Shown here: positions 27,886-36,298 of the stretch, piece after piece
How the letters are laid out: each line of letters opens with the position of its first letter
How positions within the stretch are numbered: position 1 is the stretch's first letter
Position numbers and translations under genes: made by a program
The notes under the pieces: generated by a model
The model's input: the letters and a program-made list of their open reading frames with translations, nothing else
The model's database searches: none
What the model was told of the DNA's origin: nothing
Origin: Allomuricauda sp.
GTDB taxonomy: Bacteria > Bacteroidota > Bacteroidia > Flavobacteriales > Flavobacteriaceae
Length of the DNA stretch: 64,000 nt
Assembly: GCF_013911645.1 (NCBI RefSeq)
Contig: NZ_JACESV010000002.1
Span: 930,001 to 994,000, forward strand
Direction of reading: 5' to 3'

Positions 27886-28515
27886 CTATTTGCCATTGAA
27901 TTGGTTCATGGTGTTTTTTACACCGGCAAACACAAACGAGCGGATAAGGTCCGTGGATTTTTTAAGGCGTTCCGGCATGGCTTTTTGTTGTTCGTCGTCC
28001 CATTTGCCCAAAACATAATCAACTTGGTTGCCTTTGCTAAAATCGGAACCCACACCAAATCTAAAACGGTTGTATTTGGTAGTCTGTAGCACATTTTGAA
28101 TATCTTTCAGTCCATTATGTCCACCATCACTGCCCTTGCCCTTAAGGCGAATGGAGCCAAATGGAAGGTTGATGTCATCTGTAATGACCAGAACATTGTC
28201 CAAGCTTATATTTTCCTTGTCCATCCAATATTTTACCGCTTTTCCGCTCAGGTTCATATAGGTGGATGGTTTTAGGCAAATCACACTTTTTCCCTTATGC
28301 TTAAAGGTGGCCACGTCTCCCAACTTGGCACTTTCAAAAGTAAAGCCTTCTTGCTCGGCCAAATAATCAAGAACCTTGAACCCTATGTTGTGACGGGTTT
28401 CATCATATTTGGCTCCAATATTCCCCAGGCCTACAATCAAAAATTTTTTCATAGGGTCAGTTTCTTGCAATAGTTGTTTTGATGAGCCAAAAAGCTGTTT
28501 GATAAAATTGAGCAT
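27886..28515 (-). CDS. pth: Peptidyl-tRNA hydrolase
   Basis: Releases tRNA from prematurely dropped peptidyl-tRNA. FLIVGLGNIGAKYDETRHNIGF (near residue 25) carries the catalytic His and family signature; KPSTYMNLSGKAV and GGHNGLKDI follow. An N-terminal extension of about 21 residues (MLNFIKQLFGSS...) before the usual Met is common in flavobacteria, so 28515 was kept as the start; MKKFLIVG at 28452 is the alternative. It sits downstream of rplY on the same strand. Confidence 0.95.
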   Translation of the reverse strand: MLNFIKQLFGSSKQLLQETDPMKKFLIVGLGNIGAKYDETRHNIGFKVLDYLAEQEGFTFESAKLGDVATFKHKGKSVICLKPSTYMNLSGKAVKYWMDKENISLDNVLVITDDINLPFGSIRLKGKGSDGGHNGLKDIQNVLQTTKYNRFRFGVGSDFSKGNQVDYVLGKWDDEQQKAMPERLKKSTDLIRSFVFAGVKNTMNQFNGK

Positions 28516-28546
28516 CTACTTTTTTCCATTTGTCTAAAAATACAAA

Positions 28547-28584
28547 AGCATCCCAAATTTTTACCAAGGTAAAAAAGGGATGCT
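28547..28584 (-). terminator. Hairpin terminator between rplY and pth
   Basis: AGCATCCC (28547-28554) and GGGATGCT (28577-28584) pair, with a further T/A-rich inner stem, and on the minus strand the stem is followed by TTTGTATTTTT. It ends the rplY transcript. Confidence 0.7.
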
Positions 28585-28604
28585 CTTACAAATTTTTCAA
28601 AGTG

Positions 28605-29243
28605 CTATTCTGCAGCTTCGGCTTCAGGAGCCTCGCCACCTTCAGTAGCTTCTCCTTCTACTCCTTCTTCATCTTCGTCTTCAAGCTCTTCATCAACAGA
28701 AGTTCTAGAAGCTTTAACCTGAACGATAGCGGTACTATCTGGGTGTAAGAATGTGTAGTCGTCGTTTAGAATGGATTCCACGGCAATGGTTTGACCGATT
28801 CTCAACTTGGAAATATCAATAGTGATAAAATCGGGAAGCAAATCGGGCAATGCTCTAATGGAGAGCTTTCGCTTTCTAAACAGCAAGCGACCACCATTTT
28901 TTACCCCAGGAGAGTTTCCTTCCAAACGTACCGGGATTCTCATGGTGATTGGTTTGTCTTCGAACAATTGATAGAAATCGATGTGAAGGATATTGTCCGT
29001 TACAGGGTGAAACTGAATGTCCTGTAGTACGGCTGCAAATTTTTCGTCCTCCAATTCAATTACTACGGTGTGCGCATTTGGGGTGTACACCAAGTCTTTG
29101 AACGCGATTTCATCTGCTGAAAAATGCACTGGTTTATCCCCTCCGTACAGCACGCAAGGGACCTTTCCAGCATTACGTAAGGCTTTGGTAGAAACCTTGC
29201 CCACGCTTTCTCTTTGGGATCCTTTGATTGTAATTGACTTCAT
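28605..29243 (-). CDS. rplY: 50S ribosomal protein L25 (Ctc-type, general stress form)
   Basis: Binds 5S rRNA in the large ribosomal subunit. A 212-residue long form: the L25 domain (residues 1-95, [28 protein letters not shown]) followed by the TL5/Ctc C-terminal beta domain ([17 protein letters not shown]), ending in a strongly acidic, low-complexity tail ([20 protein letters not shown]). It lies between prs and pth, a cluster found in many bacteria. Confidence 0.95.
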   Translation of the reverse strand: MKSITIKGSQRESVGKVSTKALRNAGKVPCVLYGGDKPVHFSADEIAFKDLVYTPNAHTVVIELEDEKFAAVLQDIQFHPVTDNILHIDFYQLFEDKPITMRIPVRLEGNSPGVKNGGRLLFRKRKLSIRALPDLLPDFITIDISKLRIGQTIAVESILNDDYTFLHPDSTAIVQVKASRTSVDEELEDEDEEGVEGEATEGGEAPEAEAAE

Positions 29244-29289
29244 AACTTCTATTATAATATTTAAATTAAATTCTAAAACTAACTTTTCG

Positions 29290-29346
29290 AGTTGCCCGTG
29301 CTGTCAGCCTGAGCACTTCGACTCCGCTCAGTATAAACTTCATCGA
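29290..29346. repeat. Dispersed repeat in the prs-rplY gap
   Basis: GAGCACTTCGACTCCGCTCA with a CCTGAGC/GCTCAG inverted pair, of the same family as the two repeats translated within mfd. Confidence 0.55.
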
Positions 29347-29349
29347 AGG

Positions 29350-30291
29350 CTACATTAAAAATTTTGAAGATATTGAGGTGTTGTGGTGAACCCGATGCAT
29401 AACATCTGCAAATAGGTCGGCACAAGACAATACCTTTATTTTTTCCTTATCGTGATCAATCGGAATGGAATCGGTAACGATCAGTTCCGATAATTTTGAC
29501 TCTTCTATTCTTTCGTATGCCTTGCCGGACAGTAATCCGTGTGTTGTAACGGCACGTACACTTTCAGCTCCTCTTTCCATCATCAAATCGGCGGCTTTGG
29601 TAAGTGTGCCGGCCGTATCGACCATATCATCCACCAAAACTACGTTTTTGCCCTGTACATCGCCAATAAGTTCCATGTGCGAAATTACATTGGCCTTGGC
29701 CCGTTGCTTGTAACAGATCACTACATCGCACTCCAAAGCTTTGGAATAGGCGTAAGCCCTTTTGGAACCGCCCATATCGGGAGATGCAATGCACAAATTG
29801 TCCAAATTAAGTCCCCTTAAATAGGGTAGGAACAAGGTAGAGGCAAATAAATGGTCCACTGGCTTTTCGAAGAAGCCCTGAATCTGGTCTGCATGCAAGT
29901 CCATGGTTATTATCCTTGTTGCGCCAGCGGTCTCCAACATTTTGGCGACCAACTTTGCGGCGATGGGAACGCGTGGCTTGTCCTTTCTATCTTGTCTGGC
30001 CCAACCAAAATAAGGCATAACGGCCGTAATGTGCCTGGCCGAAGCCCTTTTTGCAGCATCCAACATCAACAACATTTCCATCAAGTTTTCCGAGCTTGGA
30101 TTCGTAGAACCGATGATAAAAATCCTGGCTCCCCGAATGGATTCCTCGAACGATGGCTGGAATTCACCATCGCTATACCGTGAGAATTGGACTTTTCCCA
30201 ATTCTGCACCATAAGAAGCAGCGATTTTCTTGCCCAGCTCTACACTTTGGGTGCAAGCAAAAATTTTAGGTTCCGGAACTTGATAGGCCAT
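29350..30291 (-). CDS. prs: Ribose-phosphate pyrophosphokinase
   Basis: Makes PRPP from ribose 5-phosphate and ATP for nucleotide, His and Trp synthesis. The 313-residue protein shows FSRYSDGEFQPSFEESIRG near residue 37, YFGWARQDRKDKPR (ATP loop) near 95, MDLHADQIQGFF near 130, and the PRPP-binding loop VVLVDDMVDTAGTL near 215. It is the first gene of the prs-rplY-pth group. Confidence 0.96.
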   Translation of the reverse strand: MAYQVPEPKIFACTQSVELGKKIAASYGAELGKVQFSRYSDGEFQPSFEESIRGARIFIIGSTNPSSENLMEMLLMLDAAKRASARHITAVMPYFGWARQDRKDKPRVPIAAKLVAKMLETAGATRIITMDLHADQIQGFFEKPVDHLFASTLFLPYLRGLNLDNLCIASPDMGGSKRAYAYSKALECDVVICYKQRAKANVISHMELIGDVQGKNVVLVDDMVDTAGTLTKAADLMMERGAESVRAVTTHGLLSGKAYERIEESKLSELIVTDSIPIDHDKEKIKVLSCADLFADVMHRVHHNTSISSKFLM

Positions 30292-30389
30292 TACAATCTC
30301 TTGTTAACTAGCGTTTTAAAGTACTTTTTTGTAAGGAGGTGCAAATTTAAGAATTAATTCGGGTTGCTAAAGGATAAATCAAAGTATTT

Positions 30390-30423
30390 TTTGGTGATAA
30401 ATAAAAAATATTTTTTAGCTTTG
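30390..30423 (+). promoter_or_regulatory. Bacteroidota-type promoter of tRNA-Leu
   Basis: The -7 element TAGCTTTG (30416-30423) matches TAnnTTTG exactly; a TTTG at 30390-30393, 22 bases upstream, could serve as -33. The mature tRNA begins 29 bases after the -7 element. Confidence 0.65.
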
Positions 30424-30452
30424 CACTCGCATTTAAAAAATGTGGTACCAAT

Positions 30453-30534
30453 GCCTTGGTGGCGGAACTGGTAGACGCGCTGGATTCAAAATCCAGTTCC
30501 TTCGGGAGTGGGGGTTCGATTCCCCCCCAAGGTA
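30453..30534 (+). tRNA. tRNA-Leu(CAA)
   Basis: The 82-base gene folds as a class II tRNA: acceptor GCCTTGG/CCAAGGT with discriminator A, anticodon stem CTGGA/TCCAG around loop TTCAAAA (anticodon CAA), a variable arm TCC-TTCG-GGA and T stem GGGGG/CCCCC around TTCGATT. CCA is not encoded. Its 3' half from base 30485 onward is duplicated at 42466, marking it as the integration site of the island. Confidence 0.96.
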
Positions 30535-30587
30535 CAAAAGGGATAGGCCGAGATTTACGTCTCGGCTTTTTTATTTTGGTACAACAT
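30485..30587. repeat. Left attachment repeat (attL)
   Basis: Starts in the anticodon loop of tRNA-Leu and runs through the tRNA terminator to GGTACAACAT. It matches 42466-42569 apart from one A insertion and one G/A change. Confidence 0.92.
30547..30572 (+). terminator. tRNA-Leu terminator (left copy)
   Basis: GCCGAGA (30547-30553) and TCTCGGC (30560-30566) form a perfect 7-base stem with a 6-base loop followed by six T. A second copy is in the right repeat at 42529-42554. Confidence 0.9.
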
Positions 30588-30597
30588 AGGTACAACA
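30578..30597. promoter_or_regulatory. Candidate integrase arm sites, left end
   Basis: GGTACAACA occurs twice in tandem, at 30578-30586 and 30589-30597. The same doublet is found just upstream of the integrase start and as a single copy at the end of attR. Spacing and location fit arm-type binding sites of a tyrosine recombinase, but this is inference. Confidence 0.55.
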
Positions 30598-30845
30598 TTT
30601 TAAATTCTTCAACTTTAATATTTTGGTTGTGCTTTTTTGGTGTCATTTGACCCTATTTCTTGCTATTGGGCCAGTTTTTACCATGCACCATTCATCCATT
30701 TTACTATTTCTAGTCCATCAGGACGTTGAGCCGACCCAACTTCAAAAAGTGCAGAAAGCTACCATATAAAACGGCGGATAGTCGATATCGATGATGCAGA
30801 TGGAAATACTTTGCCGTAGAAAATGATTTTTATGCCCCAAATTTT

Positions 30846-31050
30846 TGATGATTTGATGACAGATTGAGCAAAGCCCAGTATTTATAAGGGGTTGGGCTGT
30901 CATCAATTTGTCATCATTCTGTCATCAAAATAAAAAACGATGACAGGGACAATGAAGAAAAAAACAAAAATGATGAAACGATGACAAAATGATGACGGAG
31001 GGACCAAGAGTATTTATAGGGTCTTCCAGAGGTTTGTCATCAAATCATCA
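30846..31050. repeat. TGATGAC/GTCATCA repeat array
   Basis: TGATGAC or GTCATCA appears near 30854, 30899, 30909, 30920, 30978, 30989 and 31035, with looser GATGA copies between. Units lie in both orientations at irregular spacing, so this is iteron-like rather than a CRISPR. Confidence 0.6.
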
Positions 31051-31195
31051 AAATTTCGTTGGAAACTGAACGCAGAGCGAAAGGAGCGAATAAATCAAAA
31101 GATAAAGCATCCCTAAAGGCAGGGTTGCGGCTATTTGGCCCGACCTCTCTTTGTGGGATCCCCTTGGAATTGGAATTTGCAAAGAAAGAAGAATA

Positions 31196-31383
31196 ATACC
31201 TACCTAGTTACCTAAAGCGGGTTAAAGCCAATGGTCATGGGGCAAAACCTTAGGTAGGATATATAACTTCCATCTTACCTAAAGGTTACCTAACCTACCT
31301 AAAGGGTAAGATAGGTAAGTTAAAAAAACATCTGACCTAGCTTGAAAACCCACATCATCATTGGGATAGGTAGGAAGGTAGGA
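31196..31383. repeat. TACCTA/TAGGTA repeat array
   Basis: Clusters of TACCTA or TAGGTA occur at 31198-31214, 31250-31258, 31275-31320 and 31366-31382. The central block packs several copies facing both ways. It directly precedes a truncated primase frame. Confidence 0.6.
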
Positions 31384-31440
31384 GAAATAACAAAACTTGA
31401 GACAATGAGAGAAAAAAATAGAAATACAATGGAATGCTAA

Positions 31441-31563
31441 AAAGCCCGCAACATTGACATCGTTTCTACGCTGGCAAAATTGGGGCACTTTCCCGATCGA
31501 GAAACGGAAAAAGAACTCAGGTATTACAGCAAACGCTCTTCCAAAGCATTTTTCCATTTATAG
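31441..31563 (+). pseudogene. Remnant of a CHC2-type DNA primase
   Basis: After a stop at 31438-31440, about 40 codons read ARNIDIVSTLAKLGHFPDRE and TEKELRYYS before a stop. This matches the N-terminus of mobile-element primases of Bacteroidota (IDIVDYLAxLGHxP...xYxSPFR). No zinc-finger Cys/His residues follow: similarity ends where the frame runs into the 3' end of the convergent TOTE gene. It suggests the element once encoded its own primase. The match is from memory of the family and needs a search. Confidence 0.5.
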
Positions 31564-34511
31564 AAGCCTTTTCTATCTTCGCTATAGTCATGAATTATCC
31601 TACTGAAATTTTCGTTTTTGGTTTCCAAAAAAGATTGCCGCCCATTATTACGGATCCAGTTCAGTTTCTGGTTGATTCGTTCCAATTCTATTTTGAAAAG
31701 GGAATGTTCTTTTGGAAGATGCCACACATAGGTGGCCTCTTTGGTATTCAGCGTTTCCAGAATAATGTGATGTTTTTGTTCTCCTTCTACTAGGAAAACG
31801 AATGAAAATGGATCTAAAACAAATCTGATTTTCAGTTTTTCATACTGATGCCGTTTTGATAAATATAATAACTGCCTATAGTGGACATAATTGCTGTTTT
31901 TCAATAGGCTTTCCAACAGATTCTCAGCTGAGCCAAAGAAAGAGCCTATTGTTTTAGGCACCTCTTCAGTATCTTCCTCCTTTCCAAGTTTTACACTCTT
32001 AATAAGATGTTGTTCAATAAACTGAAATTTTACACTATCCACTATTTCTTTATTGATACGGTCAATATCATCCGAGGTGGCCAATTGTGAAACAACCGCA
32101 GCATCATTAAATCCTATATGGATACGGACCGTAATGAATTTGGAGCTTAAAACCCTAGTGAAATATGGTTTCAATACCTCAAATTCGGGTTGTATTTCTT
32201 CATTCTCGATTTCAAATTCAAATGAAGTTCCATTTGGGGATTTATATGAAAAACTGACCATTCCGTAATGAAAATCCAAATCGTTGATTGCTACTTTAAT
32301 TACCTTATCGATATCGTTTAGTCTCGGTCTGATATTAATGTCTTCTTTTAAGTCCTCAAACAACGTTGCTTGTCGGTCAAGATTTCTATAGTAGGTGTTC
32401 CTTTTTAAAAAGAGCTTGTCCAGATACAGAATTTGCTTATCCCGATAATCATAAATAACAGGTGTTAATTCAGAACGTTGCACCCTTCCGATATACTGGA
32501 TTAGTTTGCCCTTAAAAGCAAACGGAAATACCAAGAACAAGCAGGAGATGGTTTGGATATCCACCCCTTCCCCAAAAAATTGCCCGGTAGTGATAATAGC
32601 TTGAAAGCTGCCTTGTTCGATATTTTTCCATTTCATCGAACGTGAAGTTGCGTTATCATCGCCTGAAATTGGAATAATCTCAAATTGATTTTTAAGATAT
32701 TGATGAAGGGTTTGAATATGTTCTTTTCGCTCCGTAATGATTACTGCCTTTCTACCCTTATTCAATTCATTTCTAACATCGTTTAAGATGAGTTTATTCC
32801 TTTCGGAATCGTGGACCAATATTTTGGAAAGGGTTTCAAAATGGTCAGTTTTTGGGTTAAAGGGAACGTTAAGGTTGGTTTCACGAATTACAACCCTTGC
32901 TTTTTTGTAATGTTCAATTTGTTGGGGCTTTATTTCAGAAATAATGTTTCCCAAATACACAAAAATTAATTTTTCATCATTGCTTTTTCGGAAGGGGGTT
33001 GCGGTTAACCCATATTGATAATACGGAGAGAGTTGATGCACGACTTCACGGAAGGATTTAGCCGGAATGTGATGGCATTCGTCTATGATTATGGTGCCAA
33101 AAGCAGATACTAATTTTTGTGCATCATTTTCATTGGATAGTTTCTTTGCCAACGTTTGGATCAATGCCACTGTTACCTTTTTGCCAATCTTCATTTTGCC
33201 TTGACCAATTTTGCCGATTTCCCTTTTGGGAATTCCAAAGAAAGTTTCAATTCGATCAATCCACTGCTCGGTGATCTGTTTTCTATGGGTAAGGATTAAC
33301 GCTGGTTGTTGTTTTTGTTCAATGATTTTTAGACCTATTATTGTTTTTCCCGATCCTGGTGGGGCTACAATAATTCCGAAATCCTTTTTTTTAGCTGTTT
33401 CTACTGGGTGGAATTGATGTTTTAGCAGCTGAATTGAGGACTTCAACTCAATATTGTCCAACTGTTTTCGTTGGTCTATAAATTCATGTTCAATGTACTT
33501 TTGCTTACAGAACCGAACCAAGCTCCCTATAAAACCTCTCGGGATTTCGATTGTATTTTCGGTTTCATCAATAAGTTTAAAATAGCGCTCCGTCTTCCAA
33601 GTACTTCTTCCGGTGTTCTTTTTAATCGCATAATCGGCATTGAAAAAGTTCAAATGCTCTTTTAAGAAATCAACTATTGGTGGGATTAGGCCATTTCGAT
33701 TAATCACGATACTGTTTCTTAAACTAATCTTCAATTTCCCGGTATTGACGTTATGGCTTTTGGAATGAACCTTTGTACCTTCTCTTACCTTGGATAATTC
33801 TTCTAAAACCCTATCCAAATGAATGGTCGAAACCCTTTTGATGCTTTTTAAAAATTGCCATTGATTTTGAAAGGGAGTAAAAGTCCGCAGGTCAATAAAA
33901 CAGGAATTGCCCTTTTGTAAAGCTTCTCCTTGAAGCGGGAGGGCAATCAGGTTTCCAAACCCTTTTCCCGACAAATAATCTTGGTTTGGAAATAGCCTGT
34001 CGAAACTTGTGTTTTTGTCAAATTTGGAAAAAACACCTGCTTGCTCGAAAAGATTCAATAAAACCTTTCTGCTTTTTATGGCCGGGTATGGCTGTTCAAA
34101 GAATATCCATACGTGTCCACCATTTCCTGAACGCGAACGTTCCAAATATGCAGGAATCCCATTTTCCTTACAAACAGCTATAGCTTTAACGGACTGCTCT
34201 TTCCAGTCTTTTTTATCAAAATCGGCTACGATAAACCAAGAGGTGTTATCGGTCAAAAGTGGATAAACACCAATAAATTTTGCGCCTTTTATATGTTTTG
34301 TTAGTTGATGGCCATCTAATTTTAAATAGGTCTTGTCCTTATAATTGTTGAATGTTCCTCCTTTTTGTTTGTGTAGGCGGTACATGTAGGGGTCATAATG
34401 ATAGGCTGGTATATAACCACTTTTATCACCCTTTTCCCATCGTATAGCAAAGACATCGTCACGCCCTTTGAAAAAGGTTTTCAGTAACTGTATTTGCTTT
34501 TCAATATTCAT
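31524..34511 (-). CDS. TOTE-type archaeo-eukaryotic primase/SF2 helicase fusion
   Basis: A 995-residue two-part protein. Residues 1-240 are an archaeo-eukaryotic primase-like domain with the catalytic DFD at 97-99 (IVADFDKKDW), RSRSGNGGHVW with His133, and a basic FDRLFPNQD segment. Residues 350-720 are an SF2 helicase with Walker A APPGSGKT (383-390), DECHH (477-481), GLTATPFR, TGQFFGEGVDI and QYIGRVQR. The C-terminal 270 residues are not recognised. This primase-helicase architecture defines the TOTE conflict systems, predicted to act against mobile DNA. It is the last gene of a same-strand run with abiEi and abiEii, 65 bases downstream. No other TOTE partner was seen. Confidence 0.85.
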   Translation of the reverse strand: MNIEKQIQLLKTFFKGRDDVFAIRWEKGDKSGYIPAYHYDPYMYRLHKQKGGTFNNYKDKTYLKLDGHQLTKHIKGAKFIGVYPLLTDNTSWFIVADFDKKDWKEQSVKAIAVCKENGIPAYLERSRSGNGGHVWIFFEQPYPAIKSRKVLLNLFEQAGVFSKFDKNTSFDRLFPNQDYLSGKGFGNLIALPLQGEALQKGNSCFIDLRTFTPFQNQWQFLKSIKRVSTIHLDRVLEELSKVREGTKVHSKSHNVNTGKLKISLRNSIVINRNGLIPPIVDFLKEHLNFFNADYAIKKNTGRSTWKTERYFKLIDETENTIEIPRGFIGSLVRFCKQKYIEHEFIDQRKQLDNIELKSSIQLLKHQFHPVETAKKKDFGIIVAPPGSGKTIIGLKIIEQKQQPALILTHRKQITEQWIDRIETFFGIPKREIGKIGQGKMKIGKKVTVALIQTLAKKLSNENDAQKLVSAFGTIIIDECHHIPAKSFREVVHQLSPYYQYGLTATPFRKSNDEKLIFVYLGNIISEIKPQQIEHYKKARVVIRETNLNVPFNPKTDHFETLSKILVHDSERNKLILNDVRNELNKGRKAVIITERKEHIQTLHQYLKNQFEIIPISGDDNATSRSMKWKNIEQGSFQAIITTGQFFGEGVDIQTISCLFLVFPFAFKGKLIQYIGRVQRSELTPVIYDYRDKQILYLDKLFLKRNTYYRNLDRQATLFEDLKEDINIRPRLNDIDKVIKVAINDLDFHYGMVSFSYKSPNGTSFEFEIENEEIQPEFEVLKPYFTRVLSSKFITVRIHIGFNDAAVVSQLATSDDIDRINKEIVDSVKFQFIEQHLIKSVKLGKEEDTEEVPKTIGSFFGSAENLLESLLKNSNYVHYRQLLYLSKRHQYEKLKIRFVLDPFSFVFLVEGEQKHHIILETLNTKEATYVWHLPKEHSLFKIELERINQKLNWIRNNGRQSFLETKNENFSRIIHDYSEDRKGFYKWKNALEERLL

Positions 34512-34576
34512 GAGAAGATATTTATATTACTTTTTTGATGCATTGCCTTATAATTTCATTTTGGCGAATAGTTCAA

Positions 34577-35470
34577 TCAATCCAATACGTTCTTCAATGA
34601 GATGACAAAACTTTCATGCTTTTTAGGGTTCCTTTTTTTAAGATTGATAAGGTTCTGTAGTTTCCATTGCACGGCAGGAAAACGTTCAAAATCATAAATG
34701 TCCCATATGGGATTTCCTTCCCCAAAATTCAATAAGAACTCATTGTCTTCAGCTGTTAGGTTTTGATGGATTGCTTTTATCAATTCCTTCCTGATTTTTT
34801 CAAAATCCCCATAGGTAAAGGTTTCCGGACTCATACCTTCAAATTGGTTGAGCAAGGTTTTCCTTTGGTCGATAAAATTGGGGAGCAACATTTCGTGAAG
34901 GGGGCGGTTACTGCTCAAAAGGAACAATAGGAACCCCTTTTTGATTTCATCTGTAAATCCTTCATTTTCCATCATATATTTTACATCGAACAAATCCCTG
35001 GGATGTTGTCGGTCCAATGCAGCGCATATTTTTCCACCATACAATTGCCCTAAAGGAACTACCGGTACGGCGCAGAAAGCATTAAACTCTTCTTGGGTTT
35101 TTTCGCATAGCGGCAATGTTGCCGTTTTATCCATGACACCCCTGTTGATTTGGTTAACTTCCAATTTTATCTGTGCGTTTACAGTGGTGATCTGAAGTTT
35201 TAATGTCTCCTTTTTTAGGGTAATTGTAGCTTCCGGTAGAATTTTTTTGAGTTTTGTTTTTATATGGTCAAGACCATCAATAATGTTCTTAAAGGATGTC
35301 TTTCTATCCTCTATGGGGATGTAGGTCAAATCAATATCTACCGACAATCTGGGCATGTCCCGTACAAACAGATTGATGGCCGTACCGCCGTGCAGTGCGA
35401 AATTTGGTTCCTTTGCCACCTCAGGCAAAACCTGTAACAATAGGGAAACCTGTTGCTTGTAATTATTCAT
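34577..35470 (-). CDS. abiEii: AbiEii/AbiGii-family nucleotidyltransferase toxin
   Basis: The toxin of a type IV toxin-antitoxin/abortive infection system, 297 residues. The DNA polymerase beta-like nucleotidyltransferase motif is HGGTAINLFVRDMPRLSVDIDL (GG, then R.S.DIDL), near residue 26; VPLGQLYGGKICAALDRQHPRDLFDV (near 150) is the conserved second motif. Relatives transfer nucleotides to tRNA or bind GTP, arresting growth. The start is ATG at 35470, overlapping the abiEi stop by eight bases; the frame is open further upstream within abiEi. The coupling supports balanced production with its antitoxin. Confidence 0.9.
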   Translation of the reverse strand: MNNYKQQVSLLLQVLPEVAKEPNFALHGGTAINLFVRDMPRLSVDIDLTYIPIEDRKTSFKNIIDGLDHIKTKLKKILPEATITLKKETLKLQITTVNAQIKLEVNQINRGVMDKTATLPLCEKTQEEFNAFCAVPVVPLGQLYGGKICAALDRQHPRDLFDVKYMMENEGFTDEIKKGFLLFLLSSNRPLHEMLLPNFIDQRKTLLNQFEGMSPETFTYGDFEKIRKELIKAIHQNLTAEDNEFLLNFGEGNPIWDIYDFERFPAVQWKLQNLINLKKRNPKKHESFVISLKNVLD

Positions 35471-36227
35471 AATTTTCCATTGCTTTAGGGACCGTGATAC
35501 GGTATTTGGATATATAAACACCATCCTTTACCAAGGAGCGTTTTCCTTTTCCAAGATTGACTTTTTCCAAGTTGGTGTATTTAAACCAATCGTGCCCTGC
35601 CTTTTCTGCCATGTACAGAAAAAGTCGTTTCACCTTTACGGACGTGCAGACCTCCAAAAGTTCCTGTACTTGTTTCGGCCTAAGGTTGTTCAATCCTTCC
35701 ATTATTTCGTAGCACTCGACCAGTTCTTGTTTTTTGGGCACTAGATACAGACATTCCATTAAGGCCCTTGCTGGATTCGACACCAACAAATTGAAGGCCC
35801 CTTGCTCCAAGTTTTGTAGTCCTATATTGGAAGGAAGGAAGGAGGAACTATAGTAGTCTACTTTTAACCCCCAGTTGTATTTTAAAAACCAAGCGGGCAA
35901 TTTTTCTTCGCTTCTCCCGAACAACGTTATTTGTTTTATGGATAGTTCCAGATAATGGACTTTTCCCAATAAGGATAAGGCGGTTTTACCCCCTGGATGG
36001 ATAGTTAGGTTAGCTTGTTCTTGCAATGCAAACAATGCACCTTGATAGGTAGGCTTGTCACCCATTCTCATCCAAGCTCCGGAACCTATGGAATATATCC
36101 AACGGCTCTTTTTATATCGATTGAGCAATTGTGTGGAGAATCCATTTTCCGTTAACCATGAGCTTAAATAGACAACTCCGGGAGGCTGTGAATTAATAAA
36201 ACGGTTTATTTTTTGTTCTTTTTCCAA
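35463..36227 (-). CDS. abiEi: AbiEi-family antitoxin and autorepressor
   Basis: A 254-residue protein. The N-terminal winged-helix (QPPGVVYLSSWLTENGFSTQLLNRYKKSRWIYSIGSGAW) is followed by PGGKTALSLLGKVHYLEL and a C-terminal domain (NPARALMECLYLVPKKQELVECYEIMEGL). In known AbiE systems this protein neutralises AbiEii and represses its own promoter through inverted repeats. A perfect palindrome coinciding with a -7 element lies 54 bases upstream (36281-36298). Confidence 0.88.
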   Translation of the reverse strand: MEKEQKINRFINSQPPGVVYLSSWLTENGFSTQLLNRYKKSRWIYSIGSGAWMRMGDKPTYQGALFALQEQANLTIHPGGKTALSLLGKVHYLELSIKQITLFGRSEEKLPAWFLKYNWGLKVDYYSSSFLPSNIGLQNLEQGAFNLLVSNPARALMECLYLVPKKQELVECYEIMEGLNNLRPKQVQELLEVCTSVKVKRLFLYMAEKAGHDWFKYTNLEKVNLGKGKRSLVKDGVYISKYRITVPKAMENYE

Positions 36228-36280
36228 ACTAAAAGTTTTTGTATTGAATCTTTTTCAAACCATAAAGGGGCTGCAAGGTT

Positions 36281-36298
36281 TATATTTGTTCAAATATA
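36281..36298 (-). promoter_or_regulatory. Candidate AbiEi operator overlapping the promoter
   Basis: TATATTTG-TT-CAAATATA is a perfect 8-2-8 palindrome. Its minus-strand half TATATTTG fits the Bacteroidota -7 consensus and would start transcription toward abiEi. A repressor bound here would block the promoter. No clear -33 element was found. Confidence 0.6.

Larger units (their letters stand above)
30598..31440. other. Gene-free left end of the island with two short-repeat arrays
   Basis: No intact gene is seen. From 30846 to 31050 TGATGAC and its complement GTCATCA recur many times in both orientations. From 31196 to 31383 a second array carries TACCTA/TAGGTA units, again in both orientations. 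Arrays of this kind could be replication, partition or excision protein sites; the role is unknown. Confidence 0.6.

Noticed and set aside
30846-31383. Short-repeat arrays as a CRISPR
   Set aside because: Units are 6-7 bases, in both orientations, at irregular spacing, with no long identical repeats or uniform spacers and no cas genes.
31279-31557. Minus-strand 92-residue frame in the TACCTA array
   Set aside because: Composition follows the repeats, and it overlaps the TOTE 3' end; no protein character.
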